A stretch of 15,120 nt of DNA from CAZILN01 sp964540005 (GTDB taxonomy: Bacteria; Bacteroidota; Bacteroidia; Bacteroidales; SM23-62), in contig CAZILN010000205.1 of NCBI GenBank assembly GCA_964540005.1, forward strand, positions 1-15,120, in the 5' to 3' direction. The position numbers and the translations under genes were made by a program. The stretch's first letter is position 1. Each line of letters starts with the position of its first letter. Of the stretch, positions 1 through 7,140 are shown one piece after another. The notes beneath the pieces are model-generated. The model searched no databases. It saw only the letters and a list, made by a program, of their open reading frames with translations, and had not been told where the DNA came from.

Positions 1-990
1 CTCATACTGAATGAAATGGGGGTAGACCCGGGAATAGACCATATGTCAGCCATGCGGATTATTGATCGTATACGCAGAGACAAGGGGAAGCTTGACATCT
101 TTGAATCATCGACGGGCGGACTGGTGGCGCCGGGGTCTGATAACAATCCCTGGAGATACAAGTTTACATGGAACCCGCGCAACGTGATACTGGCCGGACA
201 AAACGGGGCCCGCTTCCTTCATAACGGCAAATTCAAATACATTCCCTACCATAAGATCTTCCAGAGATACGAGATCATCTCTGTGCTGGACCTGGGGTAT
301 TTTGAAGTATACCCGAACAGGGATTCACTGAAATACAAAGACGATTATGGACTGGATGAAATATCAACCATGTTCCGGGGCACCATCAGGATGCCCGGAT
401 ACTGTGATGCCTGGAACCTGCTGGTCCAGCTGGGGGCCACAGATGATTCCTATGTGGTAGAGTTCCCCGGTAATAACATGACCTACAGGGATTTCATCAA
501 CAGTTTCCTGGCCTACAACATACAGGATCCTGTTGAGGCCAAAATTGCACGCTACCTTGATATCCCGGAGAACGGGGAACTAATGGAGAAACTTCGCTGG
601 CTGGGCCTGTTCGAAAAGAAGCCTGTCGGACTCAAAAACGCTACCCCGGCGATGATCCTTCAGTTCCTGCTTGAAGAGAAATGGAAGCTCTCGCCTGAAG
701 ACAGTGATATGATAGTTATGCAGCACCAGTTTGAATACCTGCTTGGTAAAAAGCGCAAACGAATAGTATCCTCCATGTACCTAACAGGAAATAATAGTAT
801 TGATACTGCTATGGCCCGGTCGGTCGGACTCCCGGTTGCAATTGCAGCGGAACTCATCCTTGATGGTACGATCAGCATGACCGGTGTACAGCTACCGGTC
901 CGCAGGGAGATCTTTGAGCCGGTTCTCAGCAGGCTTGAAGGCCATGGTATCCGGTTTATTGAGGAGGAGCATGAAATGGAGCCAGGCTAG
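1..990 (+). CDS. Saccharopine dehydrogenase-like protein, C-terminal part (5' end cut by window)
   Basis: The frame is open from base 1 (reads LILNEMGVDPGIDHM) to a TAG at 988-990, giving 329 visible residues; the N-terminal Rossmann part lies outside the window. The segment EMGVDPGIDHMSAM is the characteristic motif that opens the C-terminal domain of saccharopine dehydrogenase/reductase (LYS9-like) proteins. It is followed by a STGGLVAP segment and a long substrate-domain region. Family members catalyse NAD(P)-dependent formation or cleavage of saccharopine in lysine metabolism. In Bacteroidota such proteins are also often annotated only as saccharopine dehydrogenase family, so the substrate is an inference. 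The gene is convergent with the DUF2400 gene: its stop overlaps that gene's stop by four bases (CTAG), leaving no room for an intergenic terminator. The first ATG at 16 is internal, not a start. Family assignment is firm; exact reaction is not. Confidence 0.88.
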   Translation, partial: LILNEMGVDPGIDHMSAMRIIDRIRRDKGKLDIFESSTGGLVAPGSDNNPWRYKFTWNPRNVILAGQNGARFLHNGKFKYIPYHKIFQRYEIISVLDLGYFEVYPNRDSLKYKDDYGLDEISTMFRGTIRMPGYCDAWNLLVQLGATDDSYVVEFPGNNMTYRDFINSFLAYNIQDPVEAKIARYLDIPENGELMEKLRWLGLFEKKPVGLKNATPAMILQFLLEEKWKLSPEDSDMIVMQHQFEYLLGKKRKRIVSSMYLTGNNSIDTAMARSVGLPVAIAAELILDGTISMTGVQLPVRREIFEPVLSRLEGHGIRFIEEEHEMEPG

Positions 991-1790
991 AACTCCTCGT
1001 ACATACCCAATCCGAACAGGGCAAAATCATATTTAACCGGATCCCTTGCATCAAATTCCCTGAGAACGGCTGTCAGTTCCTGTACAGCTTTCCAATCGTT
1101 ACTCTTTCGTTTAAGAAGTCCCAGTTTCCTTGCCATAGTCCCGGTGTGTAAGTCCAGGGGAATATACAGGACTGACATGGATATATTGTTCCATATCCCA
1201 AAATCCACTCCATTGCTGTCCCGCCTGACCATCCATCTAAGGTACATATTGAGCCTTTTGGCAGCCGAGTTCTTTTCAATATCCGGGACATGCCTGCCCG
1301 TTCTGCCAGGCTGACCCGTTGACAGGAAGACCTTCCTGAAGTGGATGAGGCACCGGTCAATAGCTCCCCATTTCTTAAAACCATCAATGAAGATTTTTCC
1401 GATACTTCCGTGATTCAGGTAGATATTGGCCAGTGAGTTCATAAAATATATGCAATCTTCCCCCCCGAAAGTACGGTGCCGGAATTGCTTAAAAACAGCA
1501 TACTCATCAGCACGGGCATTAAGAAGGAAATCCACAGGGTCATTATCCATCAGGCTCATCAGATGCCTGGCATTTTTTATAATGGTCTTACGCTGTCCCC
1601 AGGCAATACTTGCCGTTAAGAATCCGGCAATCTCGATATTTTCTGTTTGGGTAAACAGGTGCGGAACCTGGACAGGGTCATCTTCTATGAATTCCGGACG
1701 GTTGTACCTGTGCGCCTTCTCCTCCAGGAAATCACGCATACCTGCAAAGTTGCCGGGTACTATTTGAAGATTATTTAATGATCCTTCCAT
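987..1790 (-). CDS. DUF2400 / TIGR02757 family protein
   Basis: A 267-residue protein that fits the TIGR02757 (DUF2400) family along its length. Recognisable blocks are EIAGFLTASIAWGQRKTII near residues 53-71, SAAKRLNMYLRWMVRRD with GVDFGIW near 175-200, and PLDLHTGTMARKLGLL with DPVKYDFALFGLG towards the end. The last blocks resemble the helix-hairpin-helix DNA-glycosylase fold (conserved Asp and His before a helix, and the R.FD..DPVKYDFALF stretch). A base-excision or nucleic-acid role is therefore conceivable, but no function is established to my knowledge. The first ATG (1790) overlaps the end of the ABC ATPase gene by 20 bases. An internal ATG at 1739 (MRDFLEEKAHRYNRPEF) matches the usual N-terminus of the family better and would remove the overlap. 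Last gene of the tatA-exchanger-lolD run. Confidence 0.87.
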   Translation of the reverse strand: MEGSLNNLQIVPGNFAGMRDFLEEKAHRYNRPEFIEDDPVQVPHLFTQTENIEIAGFLTASIAWGQRKTIIKNARHLMSLMDNDPVDFLLNARADEYAVFKQFRHRTFGGEDCIYFMNSLANIYLNHGSIGKIFIDGFKKWGAIDRCLIHFRKVFLSTGQPGRTGRHVPDIEKNSAAKRLNMYLRWMVRRDSNGVDFGIWNNISMSVLYIPLDLHTGTMARKLGLLKRKSNDWKAVQELTAVLREFDARDPVKYDFALFGLGMYEEF

Positions 1791-2424
1791 CTGCCAGCCG
1801 GATCATCCTGTCAGACATGGCGGCCAGGTCTTTGTCATGTGTGACAATTATGAAGGTCTGTCCGAACTGATCCCTGAGGTTAAAGAACAACTGATGTAAT
1901 TCGGTCTTGTTCTTGCTGTCCAGATTACCCGAAGGTTCATCAGCCAGTATGGCTGCAGGATCATTGACAAGTGCCCTGGCGACAGCCACACGCTGCTGTT
2001 CTCCTCCGGATAGTTCAGAGGGTTTATGTTCAAGCCTGTCTGAAAGGCCCAGGAAAGTAAGGATCTCTTTTGCTTTAGACTCTACCTGTTTCCTGGATTT
2101 TCGCGCTATAAAGCCCGGTATGCAAACATTCTCAAGTGCAGTAAATTCCGGCAGTAAATGATGGAACTGGAAAACAAAGCCAATATTCTGATTCCTGAAT
2201 CTGGCCAGCTGCCTTTCTTTCAGCGTATCAATATTTGTATCCCCATACCAAACTTCCCCGGCGTCCATCCTGCTGAGTGTTCCGATAATCTGAAGAAGAG
2301 TAGTCTTTCCTGCTCCACTGGCACCAACAATGGCTACAATTTCCCCATCCTGAATGCTAAGGTCTATCCCCTTCAGAACATGAAGTTCCCCGAATGATTT
2401 GTTTATGTTTTGTGTTCTGATCAT
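1771..2424 (-). CDS. lolD: LolD-like ABC transporter ATP-binding protein
   Basis: A 217-residue ATPase with every ABC motif intact: Walker A GASGAGKT (34-41), Q-loop Q86, signature LSGGEQQR (138-145), Walker B AAILADEP (157-164), D-loop SGNLDS and H-loop His196. The stretch FQFHHLLPEFTALENV (85-100) is typical of LolD, which powers release of lipoproteins from the inner membrane by the LolCDE complex. MacB/FtsE-type ATPases are close relatives, so a different permease partner is possible; none is adjacent. The start is taken at 2424 (MIRTQNINKSFGEL), which matches the LolD N-terminus. The frame is open to an ATG at 2478, but that would add 18 unrelated residues and overlap the exchanger gene; 2436 is a second alternative. 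It lies 22 bases downstream of the exchanger and is likely co-transcribed with it. Confidence 0.88.
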   Translation of the reverse strand: MIRTQNINKSFGELHVLKGIDLSIQDGEIVAIVGASGAGKTTLLQIIGTLSRMDAGEVWYGDTNIDTLKERQLARFRNQNIGFVFQFHHLLPEFTALENVCIPGFIARKSRKQVESKAKEILTFLGLSDRLEHKPSELSGGEQQRVAVARALVNDPAAILADEPSGNLDSKNKTELHQLFFNLRDQFGQTFIIVTHDKDLAAMSDRMIRLADGRIIK

Positions 2425-2446
2425 ACACTCATACATGGACAAAGAT

Positions 2447-3391
2447 TCATCTTTCGAAAATAATATACAGGTATACAAAGTAAGCCAAAAAAAGCAGAAA
2501 AGCTTTTATTCGGGTTAATACCCATCTTTTCTTCAGCAGCATCAGGACAAACAGCATGAGGGCAATACCGAGCATCCAGAATATATCAAACTGCAGCACT
2601 GCAGGATTTATATCTAAAGGGTGGATCAGCGAAGTAATTCCAAGAACAAAGAGAATATTAAAGATGTTCGAACCCAGGATGTTCCCGATAGATATATCCG
2701 ATTCTTTTCTCAGTGCGGCAATTATCGAAGTAGTAAGCTCCGGGATGGATGTTCCGACTGCCAGCAATGATACCGAGATCAGCCTTTCACTGATCCCGAA
2801 ACTCGTGGCAATTATAGTTGCATTGCTTACCAGCAGATCAGCCCCTATGGCCAGGCCGGCAGAAGATGCTATAATAACAGCTATGGAAAGTGATGCTGAC
2901 CTGCTGATGAGATCAGCAGGGATCTCCTCCTCTTCCTTAGTCTCCACTGACTTGCCTGCTCTTTTTATCGATAACAGAATAAACAGGATAATGAGTATTA
3001 TAAATACACCGCCTTCAATTGTTGTGAGCTTCCGGTCAAGTATTAACAGATAAAAAATAACCGAAACCACCATCATCGATGACCAGTTAAAGCTCATGGC
3101 AACCGGACGAACTGTTATTGGCAGAACCAGGGCTGCGACAGCCAGAACCAGGGCAATATTCGAAATGTTCGATCCTATCACATTGTAGATTGCGATATCG
3201 GGATGTCCTGATATTACAGCATTTATGGATACAAGCAGTTCCGGGGCACTTGTCCCCAGGGCTACCACTGTTAATCCGATAAGAAGCCTCGACAAACGCA
3301 GACGACGGGCAATGGAAACACTGGCCTTAACGAGATACTTACCGCTGTAGATCAGAAGGGTAAAACCGGCGATGAGTAGAAGATATTCCAT
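2447..3391 (-). CDS. Calcium/sodium antiporter, CaCA family (YrbG-like)
   Basis: A 314-residue inner-membrane protein with about ten hydrophobic segments and the two inverted alpha repeats of the Ca2+:cation antiporter superfamily. Alpha-1 is ALGTSAPE (44-51) followed by NVIGSN (70-75). Alpha-2 is AVGTSIPE (211-218) followed by GNILGSN (236-242). The acidic residues Glu51 and Glu218 are the expected ion-binding positions. The halves are joined by a charged cytoplasmic loop (about 143-160) carrying KEEEE. The protein is expected to exchange Ca2+ for Na+ (possibly also K+) across the inner membrane; ion specificity cannot be read from sequence. Length and architecture match bacterial YrbG-type exchangers. 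Alpha-1 has Tyr69 before Asn70 where alpha-2 and most relatives have Gly. It sits 48 bases downstream of tatA. Confidence 0.93.
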   Translation of the reverse strand: MEYLLLIAGFTLLIYSGKYLVKASVSIARRLRLSRLLIGLTVVALGTSAPELLVSINAVISGHPDIAIYNVIGSNISNIALVLAVAALVLPITVRPVAMSFNWSSMMVVSVIFYLLILDRKLTTIEGGVFIILIILFILLSIKRAGKSVETKEEEEIPADLISRSASLSIAVIIASSAGLAIGADLLVSNATIIATSFGISERLISVSLLAVGTSIPELTTSIIAALRKESDISIGNILGSNIFNILFVLGITSLIHPLDINPAVLQFDIFWMLGIALMLFVLMLLKKRWVLTRIKAFLLFLAYFVYLYIIFER

Positions 3392-3439
3392 AAAAGCAGG
3401 ATGCAGCAGCAGGCGGTTCCGGAAATAAGAAGGGAAGTA

Positions 3440-3721
3440 TTATTTTTTTATGATATCGTCCTTGAATTTCCTAATATCCTTGGTCATATCATCAGTACTC
3501 TCCTTAATATCCTTCCTCATTTCATTCAGCTCATTGGCTATCTCGGGAGAGCTTTGATTGATCTCACGTTTGATGTCATCAGCTGCCTTTCTGAATTCAC
3601 GCATACCCTTGCCCAGTCCGCGCGCCATCTCCGGGATCTTCTTCGATCCGAACAAAAGCAAGACGACCAGTGCAATGATAACTATCTCCTGCCCGCTGAT
3701 GAATAATAAGCTATTGAACAT
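3440..3721 (-). CDS. tatA: Twin-arginine translocase subunit TatA/TatE family
   Basis: A 93-residue protein with classic TatA architecture. A short N-terminus leads into one transmembrane helix (about residues 11-24). A Phe-Gly hinge (FGSKKIPE, 24-31) follows, then an amphipathic helix (about 30-45, ARGLGKGMREFRKA) and a charged, probably helical tail rich in Lys, Asp and Glu to residue 93. TatA oligomers form the passage through which TatC-recognised folded proteins cross the inner membrane. No tatC or tatB is in the window, so the partner is encoded elsewhere. The family also contains TatB, but the FG hinge and short length favour TatA/E. It is probably the first gene of the run tatA, exchanger, lolD-like, DUF2400; a TATATTTG box stands 21 bases upstream of its start. 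Confidence 0.93.
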   Translation of the reverse strand: MFNSLLFISGQEIVIIALVVLLLFGSKKIPEMARGLGKGMREFRKAADDIKREINQSSPEIANELNEMRKDIKESTDDMTKDIRKFKDDIIKK

Positions 3722-3741
3722 AGTGAATGCAATTAGTGATA

Positions 3742-3749
3742 CAAATATA
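3742..3749 (-). promoter_or_regulatory. Putative Bacteroidota -7 promoter element for tatA
   Basis: On the minus strand these bases read TATATTTG, a full match to the TAnnTTTG -7 consensus of Bacteroidota primary-sigma promoters. It ends 20 bases before the tatA ATG, which would give a leader of about 15 bases. I see no good TTTG -33 element 19-21 bases further upstream, so support rests on the -7 box and its position. Confidence 0.45.
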
Positions 3750-3876
3750 CACTGTTTTGGAAAAATTCACCAGTAATGGGGCGTAAATCCGGCCACAGAA
3801 CCACCAGAGACATTTTACAGGCCTATTCATAACTTAGGATTGGTTTCACAGGGTTCCGGTTAGCCCGGTTCAAGGC

Positions 3877-6800
3877 TTAGGATCTCTTCTTCCCTCTGAT
3901 CATGCTTTCAGTCCCCCCCTTCATGATGGTATCATATACAACAGGGGTGGCAATGAAAAGTGAGGAGTAAGTTCCAACGACCACACCTATCAGAAGGGCG
4001 AAGGTAAATCCCCTTATGACCTCTCCTCCAAACAGGAATATAACAAACAGCACAAAGAAGGTACTCAGCGAGGTACTGAAGGTACGGCTCAGGGTAGAGT
4101 TCAGAGCCAGGTTGATTATCTCCTCACGGTCCCGTTTCCGGTACAGCCCCACGTATTCCCTGATGCGGTCAAATACAACCACGGTATCATTTATGGAATA
4201 ACCTACTACGGTCAGTATGGCAGCAATGAAGGCCTGGTCTATTTCGAGTGAGAAAGGCATGATCCCGTAGAAAAATGAGAATATCCCGAGGACAATAAGC
4301 ACGTCATGGATCAGGGCTACAACTGCGCCCATGCCAAACTGCCAGTTGCGGAACCGGATGAGTATGTAAAGAAAAATGACCACCAGGGCAGCCAGGATGG
4401 CCCATACGGCCCTTATTTTGATGTCATCGGCTATGGTAGGCCCGACTTTCTGTGAGCTCTGCCTGTAGTCAGACATAAACTTCTCAAAGCTGACATTATC
4501 ATCAATGAAGGGCTGTAAGCCAGTATACAATAACTGCTCAACCTCCTCATCGACATCGGCATCGGCCAGACCCTGTTCTGAATCTATCTTGTACTTTGTA
4601 ACTATTCGCACCTGATTCTCGGAACCGAATGTAATGACCTGGGGGGCTTCACCAAATGCTTCGGCCAGGCTGTTCTGGATATCCTCTGTATTCACAGGCT
4701 GTTCAAACTTGATGACAAAGGTCCGGCCACCGGTAAAGTCAACTCCCTGGTTCAATCCCCTTAACGCGAGTGATGAAATTCCGGCAATGACAACAACAGC
4801 TGAAATTATATAGAAGGTCTTTCTTTTCGCGATGAACTGAATGTTCAGGTTCTTGAATGCATTCTGGGTAAGCTTGGTGGCAAAGGTCAGTTTCATGTTA
4901 CGTGTCAGCATGCGTTCGTAGATCAGTCTTGTGATAAAAATTGCTGAGAAAAGGGAAGTCAGGATCCCGATAACCAGGGTAGTGGCAAAACCCTTTATGG
5001 GGCCGGTTCCGAAAATAAGCAGTATCACCCCGGTCAATAGTGTTGTCAGGTTGGCATCAATGATGGCTGATCTTGCATTCTTATAACCATCGGCGATGGC
5101 CAGCTTAAGCCCCTTCCCTGCAGCGATTTCTTCCCTTATACGTTCATATATAAGCACATTGGCATCAACGGACATACCAATGGTCAGTACAATTCCCGCG
5201 ATACCCGGCAGGGTGAGAACGGCGCCCAGCGATGCCAGCACTCCAATAAGGAAGAACATGTTGGTCAGTAATGCCAGGTCGGCAACCATCCCGGCTCTAC
5301 GGGAATAATAAAACACCATATACAACATAACAACCAGGAAGGCAAGCAGGAAAGAATTCAGTCCCGCATGTATGGCTGCCTGTCCCAGAGAGGGTCCCAC
5401 GATAGCTTCCTGTATGATGCGTGCCGGTGCCGGCAGTTTCCCTGATTTCAGTACGTTAGCCAGGTCTTCAGCATCATTGTAAGAAAAGCCCCCGGAAATG
5501 GTTGATCTTCCATTGGGAATCTCCGTCTCTACCGTCGGGGCTGAATATACAAAACCGTCAAGCACAATGGCTATTGCCTTGCCTATATTGTCCCTGGTAA
5601 GGCGTCCCCAGATGGTAGCCCCTTCAGAATTCATCCCCATTACCACCTGTGCCGATCCGCCTGCCTGGGCAAAATCAACACTTGCATTGGTCACAACATC
5701 GCCATCCAGTGGCGGACGTCCATCCCTTCCTGTAACTTTGAGGGCATGAAGCCAGAAGTAATTTCCCGCTTCATCGAATGGAAAGGCATGCCAGGCAAAT
5801 TTCACATCTCTGGGAAAAATAGCCCGTATCTGGGTAAGCTGTAAATAATAATTGATTTTCCCTGTATCCCTGTAATGGGCGAATCCAATTTTTGATCCGG
5901 GAACAAACTGGCCGTTCCTGGTCACATAGGGTTGAAGTATCCCCAGCAGGGGATTCTCCCTGATAAAATCATCCAGGCTAAGTCCTGTGCTGTCAGTAAT
6001 TGTGCTGTCTCCGGTAATCTGATCCAGCAAACTGAGTTCTTCCTGTGCCGTGGTATCCCCGGAGAGTTCACCCAGCAATCCAGGTTCTTCTTCCCCGGGA
6101 GTATCCTGTGACAAGGCTTCCAGAAGAGGATTGTCTTCTGCAGTTTCGCCTGTTCCCTCAGCAGGTTCTTTATCCCTGAGTGCTGCCTCAGCGTTAAGAA
6201 TCTCTTTTAGCCTGGTATTGGCCGTTTGCATAAATGGATAAAATTCTGAAGCTTCATAAGTTTCCCAGAACTCCAGGTTGGCAGTACCCTGTAATAATTT
6301 CCTGACACGTTCGGGTTCCTTTACCCCTGGCAGCTGTACAAGTATCCTCCCCTGTTGTGTCTCCAGCCTCTGTATGTTTGGTTGAACTACCCCGAATCGG
6401 TCTATACGGCTTCTCAAAACATTAAAGGAGTTGTCCATTGCCCCTTCGGTCTGCTGGCGGATCACACGGAGGACCTCCTCGTTGCTGGTATTGTAGTCAA
6501 TACTCCCACGTAAATCCCTGGTTGCAAATATCGCAGCAAGGCGGCCATTTGGATCCAGATCCTCAAAGGCCCTGCCAAAAAGGGTCACATAATCTTCCTG
6601 GCTTTCCTTCTGATATTCAAAGGCTAACTGGATTGCCTGGTTAAAAGTGCTGTCAGTGCTGTAATCCGAAAGCGACCTGATCATCTCAACCACCGATACT
6701 TCAAGTGTCACGTTCATCCCGCCTTTAAGGTCCAGGCCCAGGTTGATTTCTCTTTCCTGACACTCCCTGAAGGTATATTTTCTGACAAGAATATTATAGA

Positions 6801-6972
6801 CTACCTCTGAGGCAATTGAATCCACATAATTTTCATAAGCGGCTGAATCTCCCTGAGCATATTCCCGGGCATCCCTTTCAACCTTCTGGGTAACAACTGT
6901 GAATGATATCTGATAGATACAAACCAGGGTAAGCGCTATGGCTAGAAACCTGATAGCTCCTTTATTTTGCAT
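3877..6972 (-). CDS. secDF: Protein translocase SecDF fusion
   Basis: One 1031-residue chain carries both SecD and SecF, membrane subunits that use the proton gradient to assist SecYEG-dependent export. SecD part: a first membrane helix (about 7-27), the conserved INLGLDLKGG motif (77-85), a large periplasmic domain, and a membrane block from about 534 to 686 with GMSVDANVLIYERIREE (599-614). SecF part from about 715: a membrane helix, GVDFTGG (743-749), a periplasmic domain, and a membrane block from about 852 to 1012 with VGYSINDTVVVFDRIRE (923-939). The Asp residues in these two RND-like motifs (602 and 928) are placed as expected. Fusion is usual in Bacteroidota. Unusual is an acidic insert at about 270-345 with three 16-residue repeats. 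The gene is monocistronic as far as visible: mdh is 168 bases upstream, tatA 155 bases downstream. Confidence 0.97.
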   Translation of the reverse strand: MQNKGAIRFLAIALTLVCIYQISFTVVTQKVERDAREYAQGDSAAYENYVDSIASEVVYNILVRKYTFRECQEREINLGLDLKGGMNVTLEVSVVEMIRSLSDYSTDSTFNQAIQLAFEYQKESQEDYVTLFGRAFEDLDPNGRLAAIFATRDLRGSIDYNTSNEEVLRVIRQQTEGAMDNSFNVLRSRIDRFGVVQPNIQRLETQQGRILVQLPGVKEPERVRKLLQGTANLEFWETYEASEFYPFMQTANTRLKEILNAEAALRDKEPAEGTGETAEDNPLLEALSQDTPGEEEPGLLGELSGDTTAQEELSLLDQITGDSTITDSTGLSLDDFIRENPLLGILQPYVTRNGQFVPGSKIGFAHYRDTGKINYYLQLTQIRAIFPRDVKFAWHAFPFDEAGNYFWLHALKVTGRDGRPPLDGDVVTNASVDFAQAGGSAQVVMGMNSEGATIWGRLTRDNIGKAIAIVLDGFVYSAPTVETEIPNGRSTISGGFSYNDAEDLANVLKSGKLPAPARIIQEAIVGPSLGQAAIHAGLNSFLLAFLVVMLYMVFYYSRRAGMVADLALLTNMFFLIGVLASLGAVLTLPGIAGIVLTIGMSVDANVLIYERIREEIAAGKGLKLAIADGYKNARSAIIDANLTTLLTGVILLIFGTGPIKGFATTLVIGILTSLFSAIFITRLIYERMLTRNMKLTFATKLTQNAFKNLNIQFIAKRKTFYIISAVVVIAGISSLALRGLNQGVDFTGGRTFVIKFEQPVNTEDIQNSLAEAFGEAPQVITFGSENQVRIVTKYKIDSEQGLADADVDEEVEQLLYTGLQPFIDDNVSFEKFMSDYRQSSQKVGPTIADDIKIRAVWAILAALVVIFLYILIRFRNWQFGMGAVVALIHDVLIVLGIFSFFYGIMPFSLEIDQAFIAAILTVVGYSINDTVVVFDRIREYVGLYRKRDREEIINLALNSTLSRTFSTSLSTFFVLFVIFLFGGEVIRGFTFALLIGVVVGTYSSLFIATPVVYDTIMKGGTESMIRGKKRS
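5944..6138 (-). repeat. Degenerate 48-bp tandem repeats in secDF encoding an acidic linker
   Basis: SecDF residues 281-328 split into three consecutive 16-residue units: NPLLEALSQDTPGEEE, PGLLGELSGDTTAQEE and LSLLDQITGDSTITDS. They share the pattern xxLLxx(L/I)(S/T)xD(T/S) with an acidic tail. A weaker fourth unit (GLSLDDF) follows, and NPLLG recurs at 340-344. At DNA level the units keep short common blocks such as GTATCC and TTCTTC on the plus strand, consistent with an old duplication. The segment interrupts the SecD periplasmic part and looks flexible and negatively charged. Confidence 0.7.
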
Positions 6973-6997
6973 TTGTTTCTGTTTTTATAAGAACCCG

Positions 6998-7005
6998 CAA
7001 ATATA
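6998..7005 (-). promoter_or_regulatory. Putative Bacteroidota -7 promoter element for secDF
   Basis: The minus strand reads TATATTTG, a full TAnnTTTG match identical to the box upstream of tatA. It ends 25 bases before the secDF ATG, giving a predicted leader of about 20 bases. It lies directly downstream (minus strand) of the inverted repeat that ends the mdh transcript, overlapping the edge of the T-run. No convincing -33 TTTG at the right distance. Confidence 0.45.
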
Positions 7006-7015
7006 AAAAAAAATC

Positions 7016-7080
7016 AAAAGGAATGAGTATATACAGTTATATAACTGCGTGATATCAGACTGTATATACTCAATCCTTTT
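7016..7080 (-). terminator. Large inverted repeat with T-run, likely terminator of mdh
   Basis: Bases 7016-7037 and 7059-7080 are inverted copies over 22 positions with a single mismatch. The uninterrupted core is GAGTATATACAGT paired with ACTGTATATACTC. The spacer is 21 bases. On the minus strand the stem is followed, two bases on, by nine consecutive T (7013-7005), as for a factor-independent terminator. It lies 61 bases past the mdh stop. The stem is AT-rich, unlike textbook GC-rich terminators. It also contains a 14-base palindrome CAGTTATATAACTG (7034-7047) and TGATATCA (7050-7057), so alternative pairings exist and a protein-binding role cannot be excluded. Confidence 0.6.
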
Positions 7081-7140
7081 TAAAAGCAGTAGGAATAAGG
7101 AAAAAAGGGCAGAACCGAAGTCATGCCCTGATTTCTCAGG

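Noticed and set aside
2425..2478. Upstream ATG giving an 18-residue longer LolD-like protein
   Set aside because: The extra residues do not resemble the family N-terminus and the start would lie inside the end of the exchanger gene; MIRTQNINKSFGEL at 2424 fits.
2556..3053. 165-codon plus-strand open frame inside the exchanger gene
   Set aside because: It is fully antisense to a well-supported transporter, and its product has no recognisable motif. Long antisense frames arise readily opposite membrane-protein genes.
3845..3872. CCGG-containing sequence after secDF as a terminator
   Set aside because: Only a four-base pairing (CCGG with CCGG) can be formed and no T-run follows on the minus strand.
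7016..7080. The long inverted repeat as a small mobile element (MITE-like)
   Set aside because: No target-site duplication was seen, the element is only 65 bases, and its position with a T-run after mdh is better explained as a terminator.
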